The position numbers were made by a program, and so were the translations under genes. This document shows, piece after piece, positions 24,106 through 32,072 of a DNA stretch of 64,000 bases. The notes beneath the pieces were generated by a model, which saw only the letters and a list, made by a program, of their open reading frames with translations, was not told where the DNA came from and made no database searches. Origin of the DNA: JAGWBJ01 sp964291465 (GTDB lineage Bacteria > Chloroflexota > Dehalococcoidia > Lucifugimonadales > JAGWBF01); assembly GCA_964291465.2 (NCBI GenBank), contig OZ219936.1:237506-301505 (forward strand). Reading direction: 5' to 3'. Numbering within the stretch: position 1 is the stretch's first letter; each line of letters begins with the position of its first letter.

Positions 24106-26631
24106 CTACTTGTCCCCACCGCCGCCGTTCTTCGGGCTGCCGTTGCGTCCGTTCCCCCGCTCGGACCTGGCGGCGCCGTTGGCCTCGCCGTCGCGTGATT
24201 TTTCGGGGACACAGGCCAGGGAGACCACCTCGTCCTCGTCGTCGGGCTTCCAGAGTATGACGCCCTGGGTTATCCGCCCCTGGGACGAGATCTCGTTGAG
24301 GCTGGTCCTGAACACCTGGCATTGTGCCGATACCAGCAGCAGCTCCTCGTCCGTCTCCTTGTTCACCACCCTCGCGGCCGAGACCAGCCCAACCTTCGGC
24401 CCCGTTTTGTAAGTCCTCAGTCCGAGGCCTCCCCTGTGCTGGCCGCGGAAGCGGTCCACGGGCACCAGCTTTCCGTATCCGTTGCGGGTCACCACAAGAA
24501 GATTGTCGTCGGGCTGGACGATCTCCATACCGACCAGTTTGTCCCCCGAGGCCAGGCGTATCCCCCTAACGCTGCCCGCGGCTCTCGACCGCTGGGGCAC
24601 CTCCACGAGAGGGAACCGGACCCCTTGTCCTCGCTCGGTGAACATCATGACGTCCTGATCGTCTGTTCCCAATCTCACAGAGACCAGCTCGTCTTCGGCC
24701 TTTAGGTTTATCGCCCTCAGACCGGGCGAGCGGATGTTTGCCAGGTCCTTCAGGCGAATGCGCTTCACGGCGCCCCTTCGGGTGCCCATGACCAGCGCGT
24801 GGTCGCTGACCAGGTCGGGCACCGCCACGATGGCGTTTACCCGCTCTCCCTCGGCGACCTTGACCAGGTTGACTATGGGCGTGCCCCGGGAGGTGCGGGA
24901 GGTGTCCGCAGCTATGTTGAAGGACCGCAGATGGAACACCCTGCCCCGGTCCGTGAAGAGGAGCAGGGTGTCGTGAGTATCCGCCACCACCAGGTCCTGC
25001 AGCACGTCGTCGTCCCGGGTGGTCATGCCGCGTACACCCTTGCCCCCCCGGTGCTGGAGCTTGTAGGTGGTCATGGGTATCCGTTTGATGTACCCCCGGC
25101 GGCTCAGGGTGATGACCACGTCCTGGTGGAGGACGTACTCCTCCATCGAGAAGGCCGTGACCTCTCCGTCCCTGATCTCCGTCCGCCTCTGGTCTCCGAA
25201 CCGTTTCTTCAGCCGCTGGGTGTCCTCTTTCACCAGGGCCAGCACCTTGCCGGGGTCGGCCAGCAGCGCCTCCAACTCTGCGATCCTCTTTTGGAGGTCC
25301 CTGTACTCCTCCTCCAGCTTCTCCCGTTCCAGGGCCGCCAGCCGCCTAAGCTGCATGTCCAGGATGGCCGAGGCCTGAACCTCGCTGAGGTCGAGCTGCT
25401 GCACCAGGTTGGTGCGGGCCGTCGCCGCGTCGGCGGACGACCGGATGATCTCGATGACCTCGTCCAAGCGGTCGATGGCCAGCCGCAAGCCTTCGACGAT
25501 GTGGGCGCGCTCCTTCGCCGCCTTCAGGAGGTGCTCCGACCGCCTGGTTATGACCTGCTGCCGGTGGTCGATGTAGAGCTGCAGGGCGCGCTTGAGCCCC
25601 AGCACCTGGGGCTGGCCGTCCACCAGGGCCAGCATGATGATGTTGAACGACGAGCGCAGGGGAGTGTGCCTGTACAGGTTGTTGAGCACGATCTCCGCCT
25701 GGGCATCCCGCCTGAGCTCCACGACCACGCGGATACCGTGCCGGTCCGACTCGTCCCTGACGTCGGAGATGCCCTCCACCCGCCGGTCGCGCACCAGGTG
25801 GGCGATCTTCTCCACCAGGGAGGCCTTGTTGACCTGGAAGGGCAGCTCGGTGACCACGATCTGCTTCCTTCCGCCGCGGATCTCCTCGACCTCCGTCCTC
25901 GCCTGCATGACGGCCCGGCCATGACCCGTGGTGTAGGCATCGACTATCCCCGCCCGGCCCTGGATTATGGCCCCCGTGGGAAAGTCGGGGCCCGGCACCC
26001 TCTGGATGAGGTCCTCGACGGCCGCGTCGGGATGGTCAATCAGGTAGGAGACGGCGTCGCATATCTCGGTCAGGTTGTGGGGAGGAATGTTGGTGGCCAT
26101 GCCCACGGCGATCCCCGACGCGCCGTTCAGGAGCATGTTGGGCAGCAGGGCCGGCAGCACCACGGGCTCTTTCAGAGTGCCGTCGAAGTTCTCGCTGAAG
26201 TCGATGGTGTTCAGGTCGATGTCCGCCAGCATCTCCTCGGTGATGGATGCCAGCCGCGCCTCGGTGTAACGCATGGCCGCAGGGGGGTCGTTGTCTATGC
26301 TGCCGAAGTTGCCCTGGCCGTCCACCAGCGGGTAGCGCAGGGAGAACTCCTGGGCCATGCGCACCAGGGCGTCGTACACGGGCGCGTCGCCATGGGGATG
26401 GTACTTGCCCAGCACCTCTCCCACGATACGGGCACTCTTCTTGTACTGGGTGCCGGGCCGGAGTCCCAGCTCCTGCATCGCGTACAGGATGCGCCGCTGC
26501 ACCGGCTTCAGGCCGTCCCGCACGTCGGGCAGGGCCCGGGACACGATGACGCTCATCGCGTAGCCCAGGTACGACGTGCGCATCTCCTCTTCGATCCTGA
26601 TGGGCTGAATACTGCCCGCCTCTGTTACCAT
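24106..26631 (-). CDS. gyrA: DNA gyrase subunit A
   Basis: 841 residues. GyrA is the breakage-reunion subunit that, with GyrB, introduces negative supercoils. The catalytic Tyr is at residue 122 in AAMRYTEARL, exactly the E. coli number. The region around residues 67-106 (GKYHPHGDAPVYDALVRMAQ) is the quinolone pocket: position 83 is Ala and 84 Pro, where E. coli has Ser and Ala. The C-terminal wing contains the GyrA box as QHRGGKGVRG, plus the repeated blades. A Gly/Asn-rich tail ends the protein. No gyrB is in this window. The alpha/beta hydrolase follows after 24 bp. Confidence 0.97.
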   Translation of the reverse strand: MVTEAGSIQPIRIEEEMRTSYLGYAMSVIVSRALPDVRDGLKPVQRRILYAMQELGLRPGTQYKKSARIVGEVLGKYHPHGDAPVYDALVRMAQEFSLRYPLVDGQGNFGSIDNDPPAAMRYTEARLASITEEMLADIDLNTIDFSENFDGTLKEPVVLPALLPNMLLNGASGIAVGMATNIPPHNLTEICDAVSYLIDHPDAAVEDLIQRVPGPDFPTGAIIQGRAGIVDAYTTGHGRAVMQARTEVEEIRGGRKQIVVTELPFQVNKASLVEKIAHLVRDRRVEGISDVRDESDRHGIRVVVELRRDAQAEIVLNNLYRHTPLRSSFNIIMLALVDGQPQVLGLKRALQLYIDHRQQVITRRSEHLLKAAKERAHIVEGLRLAIDRLDEVIEIIRSSADAATARTNLVQQLDLSEVQASAILDMQLRRLAALEREKLEEEYRDLQKRIAELEALLADPGKVLALVKEDTQRLKKRFGDQRRTEIRDGEVTAFSMEEYVLHQDVVITLSRRGYIKRIPMTTYKLQHRGGKGVRGMTTRDDDVLQDLVVADTHDTLLLFTDRGRVFHLRSFNIAADTSRTSRGTPIVNLVKVAEGERVNAIVAVPDLVSDHALVMGTRRGAVKRIRLKDLANIRSPGLRAINLKAEDELVSVRLGTDDQDVMMFTERGQGVRFPLVEVPQRSRAAGSVRGIRLASGDKLVGMEIVQPDDNLLVVTRNGYGKLVPVDRFRGQHRGGLGLRTYKTGPKVGLVSAARVVNKETDEELLLVSAQCQVFRTSLNEISSQGRITQGVILWKPDDEDEVVSLACVPEKSRDGEANGAARSERGNGRNGSPKNGGGGDK

Positions 26632-26716
26632 GGTCCCTCCCTTTGAATGTCGGCCGCTCGCATCTACGATACCCCGGTAAGGGGCCCTACATCCCGGATG
26701 CTATTGGGGCCGGATG

Positions 26717-27382
26717 CTATTCGCGCTCCACCCGCTCGGCCCGCTCGGTGAAGGCAACGAACAGGTTCTTGAACGCGGGCGGCACCTCGTTCTGACGTTC
26801 GGGGCAGCACTGGACTCCGACGACCCAGTCGTGTTCCGGGCTCTCCAGCCCCTCGATGACGCCGTCGTCCAGGCCGTAGGCCGAGGCCAGCAGCCTGGGT
26901 GACTTTCGCCCCTCCCTGACGCCGAGACGGTGCCGGCTGTTCACCCGGAAGAAGCCGCCCATACCGAGTATGGCCGCGAGCTTGCTGCCCGGGGACAGGT
27001 ACACCATGTGCCGGGAGGACTTGGTGTCGCCGTCCCCTGGATCGGCCCCATGACTCGGCACCTCGGTCAGGGGTTGTCCCCCGAAGGCCAGATTGAGGAG
27101 CTGCATGCCCCTGGCCAGGGCCAGCACCGGCATGTCCCTGTCCAGGGCGGCGGCCAGCAGGGCAAGCTCCATCTTCCGCCTGTCGCCATCCACCCCGCAG
27201 CCGCACCCTCCCACGTCCGCGTTCCCTGCCAGGAGCAGGCCCGAAACCCCTTTCAGCAGGACCTCGGGAGGGCCCGAATCGCGCCCGGGGATGATGGTGC
27301 GAACGGCGGTGTTTCCCCCCAAGGCGGAGGCGTACCTCCTGGCGCTTTCATCCGTACAGGTTGTAATGGCCACCGTGGGCAT
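26717..27382 (-). CDS. Peptidase C26 / glutamine-amidotransferase-fold protein with lost catalytic residues
   Basis: 221 residues from ATG 27382. It has the class I amidotransferase fold of gamma-Glu-GABA hydrolases (PuuD-like): GVSGLLLAGNADVGG, then MPVLALARGMQLLNLAFGG, VNSRHRLGV and VVGVQCCPE. In active members the second block is GICRGMQLLN with the Cys nucleophile; here residue 90 is Ala. In the last block QWHPE is expected; here it is QCCPE, so the catalytic His is Cys193, with Glu195 kept. Two of three triad residues are thus changed. The gene has no frameshift and normal codon use, suggesting a preserved non-hydrolytic protein. It is a single gene, upstream of gyrA on the same strand. 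Confidence 0.85.
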   Translation of the reverse strand: MPTVAITTCTDESARRYASALGGNTAVRTIIPGRDSGPPEVLLKGVSGLLLAGNADVGGCGCGVDGDRRKMELALLAAALDRDMPVLALARGMQLLNLAFGGQPLTEVPSHGADPGDGDTKSSRHMVYLSPGSKLAAILGMGGFFRVNSRHRLGVREGRKSPRLLASAYGLDDGVIEGLESPEHDWVVGVQCCPERQNEVPPAFKNLFVAFTERAERVERE

Positions 27383-27390
27383 ACCAACAT

Positions 27391-27396
27391 ATTGTA
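27391..27396 (-). promoter_or_regulatory. Candidate -10 (TACAAT) implying a leaderless or near-leaderless mRNA
   Basis: Minus-strand TACAAT ends 8 bases before the ATG at 27382, and no Shine-Dalgarno is found upstream of that ATG. If used, transcription would begin within a few bases of the start codon. The -35 match is poor (TTCAAT at a short spacer). Confidence 0.4.
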
Positions 27397-27660
27397 CCCG
27401 ATACGGGGATAATTGAACAGCAGCAGGTGTCACGTCCTATTGCCTGTTTCCAGTCCTCGGCGCTGGGCTGTTGACTACCTGAAATAAAGTTGTACGACCA
27501 GGCTCCGACCGCGTTTTCATCACCTCGTGCGGCCTTCATAAGTCCAAAGTGATTCCGACTCACGATACTGGGGAGATACAGGTATTGGAACAAATCCCGG
27601 TCGGATTTCGTCAGAGTCTGTGAAGGCCACTAAAACGTACCTCACTGGAGGATATGCAAG

Positions 27661-28788
27661 ATGAATGCCAGACTGACCGCTACGATCACCCTGCTCTCGG
27701 TGGTACTGATGGTCCTGTCCATCGCATGCGAGAATACCCCTGCCAGCCCGGACCCGACGCCGACCAGCCCGGGCCCGACGCCGACCAGCCTGGCGCCCAC
27801 GCCGACCAACCTGGCGCCTACGCCGACCAACCTGGCGCCTACGCCGACCAACCCGGCGCCCACGCCGACCAACCCGGCGCCTACGCCGACCGACCTGGCG
27901 CCCACGCCGACCAACCCGGCGCCCACGCCGACCAACCCGGCATCGCCTGCTCCCGACACGCCGAGAGATGGAGGGGGAAACGAGGACGGGCTCGAACATG
28001 CGCAGGCCGAGCTCGACAAACACCGGGCCCTCTGGGAAGCCGGCCGCGCCGAAGACTACTCTTTTGTGCTAACACCGATCTGCTTCTGCCCCCAAGACCT
28101 GCTGGAGCCGGTCAGGATCAGCGTCGTGGATGGAACCGTCGCATCTGTGACGTATGTAGAGTCCGACAAAGCACCCGAGCACGACGGATTCGGCCGATAC
28201 GTGACCATCGACGACCTGTTCGACACGATCCAGGAAGGGATAGACCGGGAAGCTGCGGAGGTCACCGTGAGCTACGATCCCGTAATCGGCTACCCGGCGG
28301 ACGCCAGCATCGACTACGACGCCAGGATGGCCGACGAGGAGTACCGGTTCACCGCCTCGGCCTACTCGCCGAACGGAGGGGGAAACGGGGACGCGTTAAG
28401 ACAAGCACAGGCTGAGCTCGACAAACACCGGGCCCTCTGGGAAGCCGGTCGCGCTGAAGACTACTCGTTTGTGCTAACGCCGATCTGCTTCTGCCCCCAA
28501 GACCTGCTGGAGCCGGTCAGGATCAGCGTCGTGGACGGAACCGTCGCATCGGTCACGTACGTCGAGTCCGGCAAAGCACCCGAGCACGACGGATTCGGCC
28601 GATACGTGACCATCGACGACCTGTTCGATACGATCCAGGAAGGGATAGACGGGGAAGCCGCGGAGGTCACCGTGAGCTACGATCCCGTAATCGGCTACCC
28701 GGCGCACGCCAGCATCGACTACGACGCCAGGATGGCCGACGAGGAGTACCGGTTCACCGCCTCCGGCTACTCGCCGGGAGAGGGCTGA
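27661..28788 (+). CDS. Thr-Pro-rich lipoprotein with two tandem DUF6174-like domains
   Basis: 375 residues. A lipoprotein signal ends at Cys23 (LSIAC), so it is probably lipid-anchored; the lipobox is imperfect. Nine PTPTxxA-type heptads span residues 32-94 as a flexible linker. Two near-identical 135-residue units follow (residues 104-238 and 239-373). Each has AQAELDKHRALWEAGRAEDYSF, then ICFCPQDLLEPVRISVVDGTVASVTYVES and the end block IDYDARMADEEYRFTAS, resembling the DUF6174 family. The CFC pair in each could form a disulphide or bind metal. GGAGG is 11 bases before ATG. Function unknown; probably an exported surface protein. Confidence 0.85.
   Translation: MNARLTATITLLSVVLMVLSIACENTPASPDPTPTSPGPTPTSLAPTPTNLAPTPTNLAPTPTNPAPTPTNPAPTPTDLAPTPTNPAPTPTNPASPAPDTPRDGGGNEDGLEHAQAELDKHRALWEAGRAEDYSFVLTPICFCPQDLLEPVRISVVDGTVASVTYVESDKAPEHDGFGRYVTIDDLFDTIQEGIDREAAEVTVSYDPVIGYPADASIDYDARMADEEYRFTASAYSPNGGGNGDALRQAQAELDKHRALWEAGRAEDYSFVLTPICFCPQDLLEPVRISVVDGTVASVTYVESGKAPEHDGFGRYVTIDDLFDTIQEGIDGEAAEVTVSYDPVIGYPAHASIDYDARMADEEYRFTASGYSPGEG
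27754..27942 (+). repeat. Nine 21-bp repeats coding PTPTxxA heptads
   Basis: Units code PTPTSPG, PTPTSLA, PTPTNLA (twice), PTPTNPA (twice), PTPTDLA and PTPTNPA (twice). The core CCGACGCCGACCA-type sequence recurs every 21 bases. Such arrays can change copy number by slippage, so the linker length may vary between strains. Confidence 0.9.
27970..28779 (+). repeat. Recent 405-bp in-frame tandem duplication
   Basis: Copy 1 is 27970-28374 and copy 2 is 28375-28779; the period is exactly 405 bases (135 codons). Long stretches are identical at the nucleotide level, including silent positions, so the duplication is recent or maintained by recombination. Differences cluster near the start (EDGLEH versus GDALRQ). 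Confidence 0.92.
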
Positions 28789-29105
28789 GGCCACGAGCAG
28801 GAATGTTTCCCGAATTACAACACGATGAGATCGAACGAATCGCGGGGCCGTACGTGGGTCCCCCACACTCTACCAGGCTTTAGCGTTCTCCTCTCAACGA
28901 ACCGGGCAAGTGCCGGAGTAGACTCAACAAACGTTGGCGGGCCGCACTTTACCATCCCAGGGACTAACTGGTATCCTTGTTATCGCAAAACGGGTTATCG
29001 CAAAACGGGTTATCGCAAAACCGGCGGGGATACCGCGAAACTGCGGGCCCGGGGCCGCCCGTGTAGTCGGTACAGAGACCAAGGCCCCGAAAGGAGACGG
29101 GATCG
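28789..29105. other. Intergenic region upstream of the GreA fusion
   Basis: About 315 bases without a convincing gene. It includes three 15-bp direct repeats (28981-29025) and otherwise no terminator or clear promoter. One open frame over the repeats gives YRKTGYRKTGYRKTG but has no recognisable domain and atypical composition, so it is not called. Confidence 0.55.
28981..29025. repeat. Three tandem 15-bp repeats (TATCGCAAAACGGGT)
   Basis: Copies at 28981-28995 and 28996-29010 are identical; the third (29011-29025) ends CCGGC instead of CGGGT. They lie 80-125 bases upstream of the GTG of the GreA fusion. The spacing of 15 bases is not a full number of helical turns (about 1.4). No known binding site is recognised. 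Confidence 0.8.
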
Positions 29106-29909
29106 GTGGCGGATGACCAGAGTCCTTCCCTGGCACAGGCGCTGACCCAGTTCTTGTCGAACCGAAAGGGCAAGAGCTCCCGGGACGGACACCAGGAGCT
29201 CAACAGGTTCATCCAGTGGTGCGGCCGGGACAGGACCGTAGATGGGCTGACCCCCTCAGAGGTGGCCAGCTACTCCGAGTCGGGCCTTTGGGGCTCCAAC
29301 TCGGCTGCCCAGCTCAAGCTGGTCAAGTCCTTCCTGACCTACCTGAAGGACAAGGGACACGTCGAAATGAGCCTGGCGCCCAGCCTTCGCGTGTCCAAGA
29401 GCAAGAAAGGGACCCAGAGGGTGCATTTCAAGTCGTCCCAGGAGCAGGCCGAGCTGAGCCAGGAGGGCTACGACAACCTCCAGGCCAGGCTGGAGATACT
29501 GAAAGGGGAGCGGGTCAAGATCGTAGGGGACATCCAGCGGGCCATGGCCGACAAGGACTTCCGTGAGAACGCGCCCCTGGACGCGGCCAAGGAGCGGCAG
29601 GGGATGATCGAGTCCGGCATCAAGGAGCTGGAGTCCATCCTCTCCAACGCCGTGGTGTCCAATCCGACCTCGGACTCCGACGAGAAGCGGGTGCGTTTGG
29701 GCACATCGGTCACCCTCCGGGACCTGGTCAACGGCAAGAAGACGGCGTACACGGTGGTGGACTCCCGGGAGGCCAACCCCACCAGCGGCAAGATCTCCAG
29801 CGCCTCCCCCGTGGGCAGGGCGCTTCTGGACAAGCTGCCCGGCGAAGAGGTCGAAATCGCCGTCCCCAAGGGGACGCTGCGCTACGTCATAGAGACCATC
29901 GACGGCTGA
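29106..29909 (+). CDS. GreA-type transcription elongation factor with N-terminal recombinase-like SAM domain
   Basis: 267 residues in two parts. Residues 5-98 look like the core-binding SAM-like helical domain of tyrosine recombinases (LAQALTQFLSNRKGKSS, HQELNRFIQWCG, LTPSEVASYSES, then AAQLKLVKSFLTYLKDKGHV), with no catalytic recombinase domain after it. Residues 115-183 are the GreA coiled coil (LSQEGYDNLQARLE to LESILSNAV), keeping the two acidic tip residues D151 and E154 in DKDFRENAPL. Residues 195-266 are the FKBP-like GreA C-domain (VRLGTSVTLRDLVNGKK, TSGKISSASPVGRALL, then LPGEEVEIAVPKG). Canonical GreA is about 158 residues. GTG 29106 has AAGGAG upstream. It likely rescues stalled RNA polymerase; the extra domain may bind DNA or protein. 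Confidence 0.85.
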   Translation: MADDQSPSLAQALTQFLSNRKGKSSRDGHQELNRFIQWCGRDRTVDGLTPSEVASYSESGLWGSNSAAQLKLVKSFLTYLKDKGHVEMSLAPSLRVSKSKKGTQRVHFKSSQEQAELSQEGYDNLQARLEILKGERVKIVGDIQRAMADKDFRENAPLDAAKERQGMIESGIKELESILSNAVVSNPTSDSDEKRVRLGTSVTLRDLVNGKKTAYTVVDSREANPTSGKISSASPVGRALLDKLPGEEVEIAVPKGTLRYVIETIDG

Positions 29910-29919
29910 CCGACCCCCG

Positions 29920-31521
29920 CTACTGGTCGGCCTTGGCCGGGTAGGCGCCGCGGGCGAGGGCGTCCAGCTTCACCCCGATGGAGGACCTGAAAGGGCGCAC
30001 CCGGTTCTCCGCGGCCTTTCTCCCCAGGGGCGCCACGAACATCGCGCTCTTCCCCCGGGCGTGGGGCGAGAAGAACTCGGTGACCTCGTCGTCGTAGAAG
30101 GTGATCCCCGTGGCCCCCAACCCCAGGGCATAGGCGGCCAGATACAGCCTCCCGCCCACGACCCCGGCCTCGAGCTGGGCAGCCCGGTATCCCCGGTTCC
30201 CCAACCCGCCCAGGACCCTCGGGAGGTCGGCCATGAGGAACACCACCGCCGCGGCGTCCGCTCCCAGGGCTTGCTCGAAGCACAGGTGTCCCGCCTCGGA
30301 ACGGAACCGGCCCGGCCGCAGAAGCTGGAGCTCCTGGACCCCCGGACTCGGCCCCGGACCCGGCCCCGGACTCAGATAATACGCGCCGGGTTCCAGCCCC
30401 TCCACGGCGTTGACGATCACGTACACGTCCAGGAGGCTCTCCGGCCCCGGACCCAGGAAGTCCGCCGGAAGGCGGCCCGTGGACGCCCGGAGGGCCGCGT
30501 CTAGCTGCAGCCGGGGTATGGGCTCCCTGGCGAACCGCCGGGTGGAGCCCCGGCCCTCGATAACCCGGCCCAACCCGCCCGTCGTCGGCAGGCCGGCCCC
30601 GGCGGACTCCAACGGGTGAGACATCCCGGCAGCCTCGGCGGTCCCCGGCTCCGGCACGCCCTTCCAGTCCCTCACCTCGGCAACGCTGTCCAGGCGCGAC
30701 GCCGCGTGCAGTTCCCGCATCTCCGGGTACACGGCCTCGCTCGGAGCGGCCGGCGTCTCTTGGACATCGATGGGGAGGCGGCATTCGGGTGCCCGCGGTG
30801 AGCCCGTGCCGTCGCCCAGGGGAACGATGCAGAGGGCCGCCTCCCTTACGCCATCCAGTCCCAGCAGCCGGTCTACCTCTTCGTCCACGAATCCCGCGGA
30901 CACCCGGCCGGGAACTCCCAGGGCCGTGGCCGTGGCCAGCAGGTTGGCCAGCACGGTCCCGGCATCCCAGAAGCAGTACCTGTAAGAGCGGGCCCGGTAC
31001 TTCCAGGCGCTGCGCCAGAACACGGCGGTAAACACTATCGCCGCGTCCCAGGCCGGCCCGTCGCCGCCTTCCGCCAGTGAGAGGCGCCGGCGGAAGTCCC
31101 CCTCCCTCACCCGGTAGAGACCAGCCTCCGGGGGAGAGAACCGGTATACTCCCGCCGGTAAACCGTCCAGGTCCCCGCAGACCACGTAGGCCTCGACGGG
31201 ATACAACGCCCCGGCCGAAGCCGCGGCGCGGTAGTGCACCTCCCCCGCCGACGGGACCACCGCCCTCCTGATCAGCCCCGAGGAGTAGTGGAGGAGCTGG
31301 GCCACGGCGGCCGCGTCCACGCGCCCGCCCGAGCCGCCGCCAGGGAGGCCCGCAGCCTGGATGGCCGGCATCTCCGGAGGGGGAAGGTCCCCCGGCAGGG
31401 CAACCAGCGGGCGTCCCCCCGAAGGCTTGTACAGGGGAGGTTTGGAGGCAAGGTCGATGTAGGACAGCTTGGTGGAGTCGTGGTAGCTCCACGCCGGCCC
31501 CGTGTCTCTATTCCTGGACAT
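29920..31521 (-). CDS. Double-domain SagB/ThcOx-type nitroreductase family protein
   Basis: 533 residues containing two nitroreductase-fold halves. The N-terminal half (about residues 70-250) has LLHYSSGLIRRA, RAAASAGALYPVEAYVV, and WDAGTVLANLLATATALGV. The C-terminal half (about 325-530) has VIEGRGSTRRFARE, DVYVIVNAVEGLEPGAYYL, and AAQLEAGVVGGRLYLAAYALGLGATGITFYDDEVTEFF. SagB-type enzymes are FMN-dependent dehydrogenases that oxidise azolines in peptide toxins, but many stand-alone members have no peptide cluster. None is seen here. The start ATG 31521 is 20 bp downstream of folK, so it is likely in the folP-folK operon. One half may be non-catalytic. Confidence 0.88.
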   Translation of the reverse strand: MSRNRDTGPAWSYHDSTKLSYIDLASKPPLYKPSGGRPLVALPGDLPPPEMPAIQAAGLPGGGSGGRVDAAAVAQLLHYSSGLIRRAVVPSAGEVHYRAAASAGALYPVEAYVVCGDLDGLPAGVYRFSPPEAGLYRVREGDFRRRLSLAEGGDGPAWDAAIVFTAVFWRSAWKYRARSYRYCFWDAGTVLANLLATATALGVPGRVSAGFVDEEVDRLLGLDGVREAALCIVPLGDGTGSPRAPECRLPIDVQETPAAPSEAVYPEMRELHAASRLDSVAEVRDWKGVPEPGTAEAAGMSHPLESAGAGLPTTGGLGRVIEGRGSTRRFAREPIPRLQLDAALRASTGRLPADFLGPGPESLLDVYVIVNAVEGLEPGAYYLSPGPGPGPSPGVQELQLLRPGRFRSEAGHLCFEQALGADAAAVVFLMADLPRVLGGLGNRGYRAAQLEAGVVGGRLYLAAYALGLGATGITFYDDEVTEFFSPHARGKSAMFVAPLGRKAAENRVRPFRSSIGVKLDALARGAYPAKADQ

Positions 31522-31541
31522 GCCGGTCCACCGCCCCCCGG

Positions 31542-32072
31542 TCAGGATATCCGCAGCACGGGAATCGGGCCTCCCCACAGCCGAACACCTTCGCCGTGTC
31601 CTTGGGAGTCGCCGCCGTCCAGGCGCCGGGCAAGCTCCGACACGGAGCAGCCCAGCACCGGGTGCCGCAGGTCCTCGGCTATCTCCTCCAAGGGGGCCAG
31701 GACGAAGGCCCGCCTGTCCATCCGGGGGTGAGGTATCTCCAACCCAGGCTCGCTGACGACCATGTCGCCGTAAAGGAGTATGTCCACGTCGATGACCCTG
31801 GGGCCGTTGACGAAGGTGCGGCGCCTGCCCAGCATGCCCTCCACACGCTTCACGGCCTTCAGCAGGGCCCGGGGCTCCAGGCGGGTCGTGGCCCGGCACA
31901 CGCAGTTCAGGAACCGGCCCTGGTCGTGGAACCCCCAGGGCGCGGTGTCATAGATGGAGGAGCACACCTCCAGCGTCACGTCGCGGGACAGGAGCTCCAG
32001 TGCGGAGCGGATGTTGACCTCGCGAGGCCCCAGGTTCGAGCCGAGCCCCAGGTAGGCGGTTACCGGCTCCAA
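31542..32072 (-). CDS. folK: Hydroxymethyldihydropterin pyrophosphokinase
   Basis: 176 residues from TTG 32072. FolK transfers pyrophosphate from ATP to 6-hydroxymethyl-dihydropterin. The blocks YLGLGSNLGPREVNI, SSIYDTAPWGFHDQGRFLNCV and GPRVIDVDILLYGD (the signature with metal-binding Asp residues) then PHPRMDRRAFVLAPL are all conserved. The start overlaps the folP end: folP stops TAA at 32060-32062, inside folK. TTG 32072 has GGAGG 8 bases upstream and is the only start-like codon near. The C-terminal tail after LARRLDGG is variable. In the folP-folK-SagB-like run. Confidence 0.92.
   Translation of the reverse strand: MEPVTAYLGLGSNLGPREVNIRSALELLSRDVTLEVCSSIYDTAPWGFHDQGRFLNCVCRATTRLEPRALLKAVKRVEGMLGRRRTFVNGPRVIDVDILLYGDMVVSEPGLEIPHPRMDRRAFVLAPLEEIAEDLRHPVLGCSVSELARRLDGGDSQGHGEGVRLWGGPIPVLRIS

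Noticed and set aside
28981..29025. Repeats considered as replication origin or DnaA boxes
   Set aside because: The core TTATCGCAA resembles but does not match TTATCCACA, there is no AT-rich unwinding region, and dnaA, dnaN and gyrB are not nearby.
28825..29145. Possible small gene over the 15-bp repeats (YRKTG repeats)
   Set aside because: No ribosome-binding site, odd composition, and it overlaps the start of the GreA fusion in another frame. The repeats explain its length.
29106..29390. N-terminal half of the GreA fusion read as an integrase of a mobile element
   Set aside because: It lacks the catalytic R-H-R-Y domain and is in frame with a full GreA. No attachment sites are seen.
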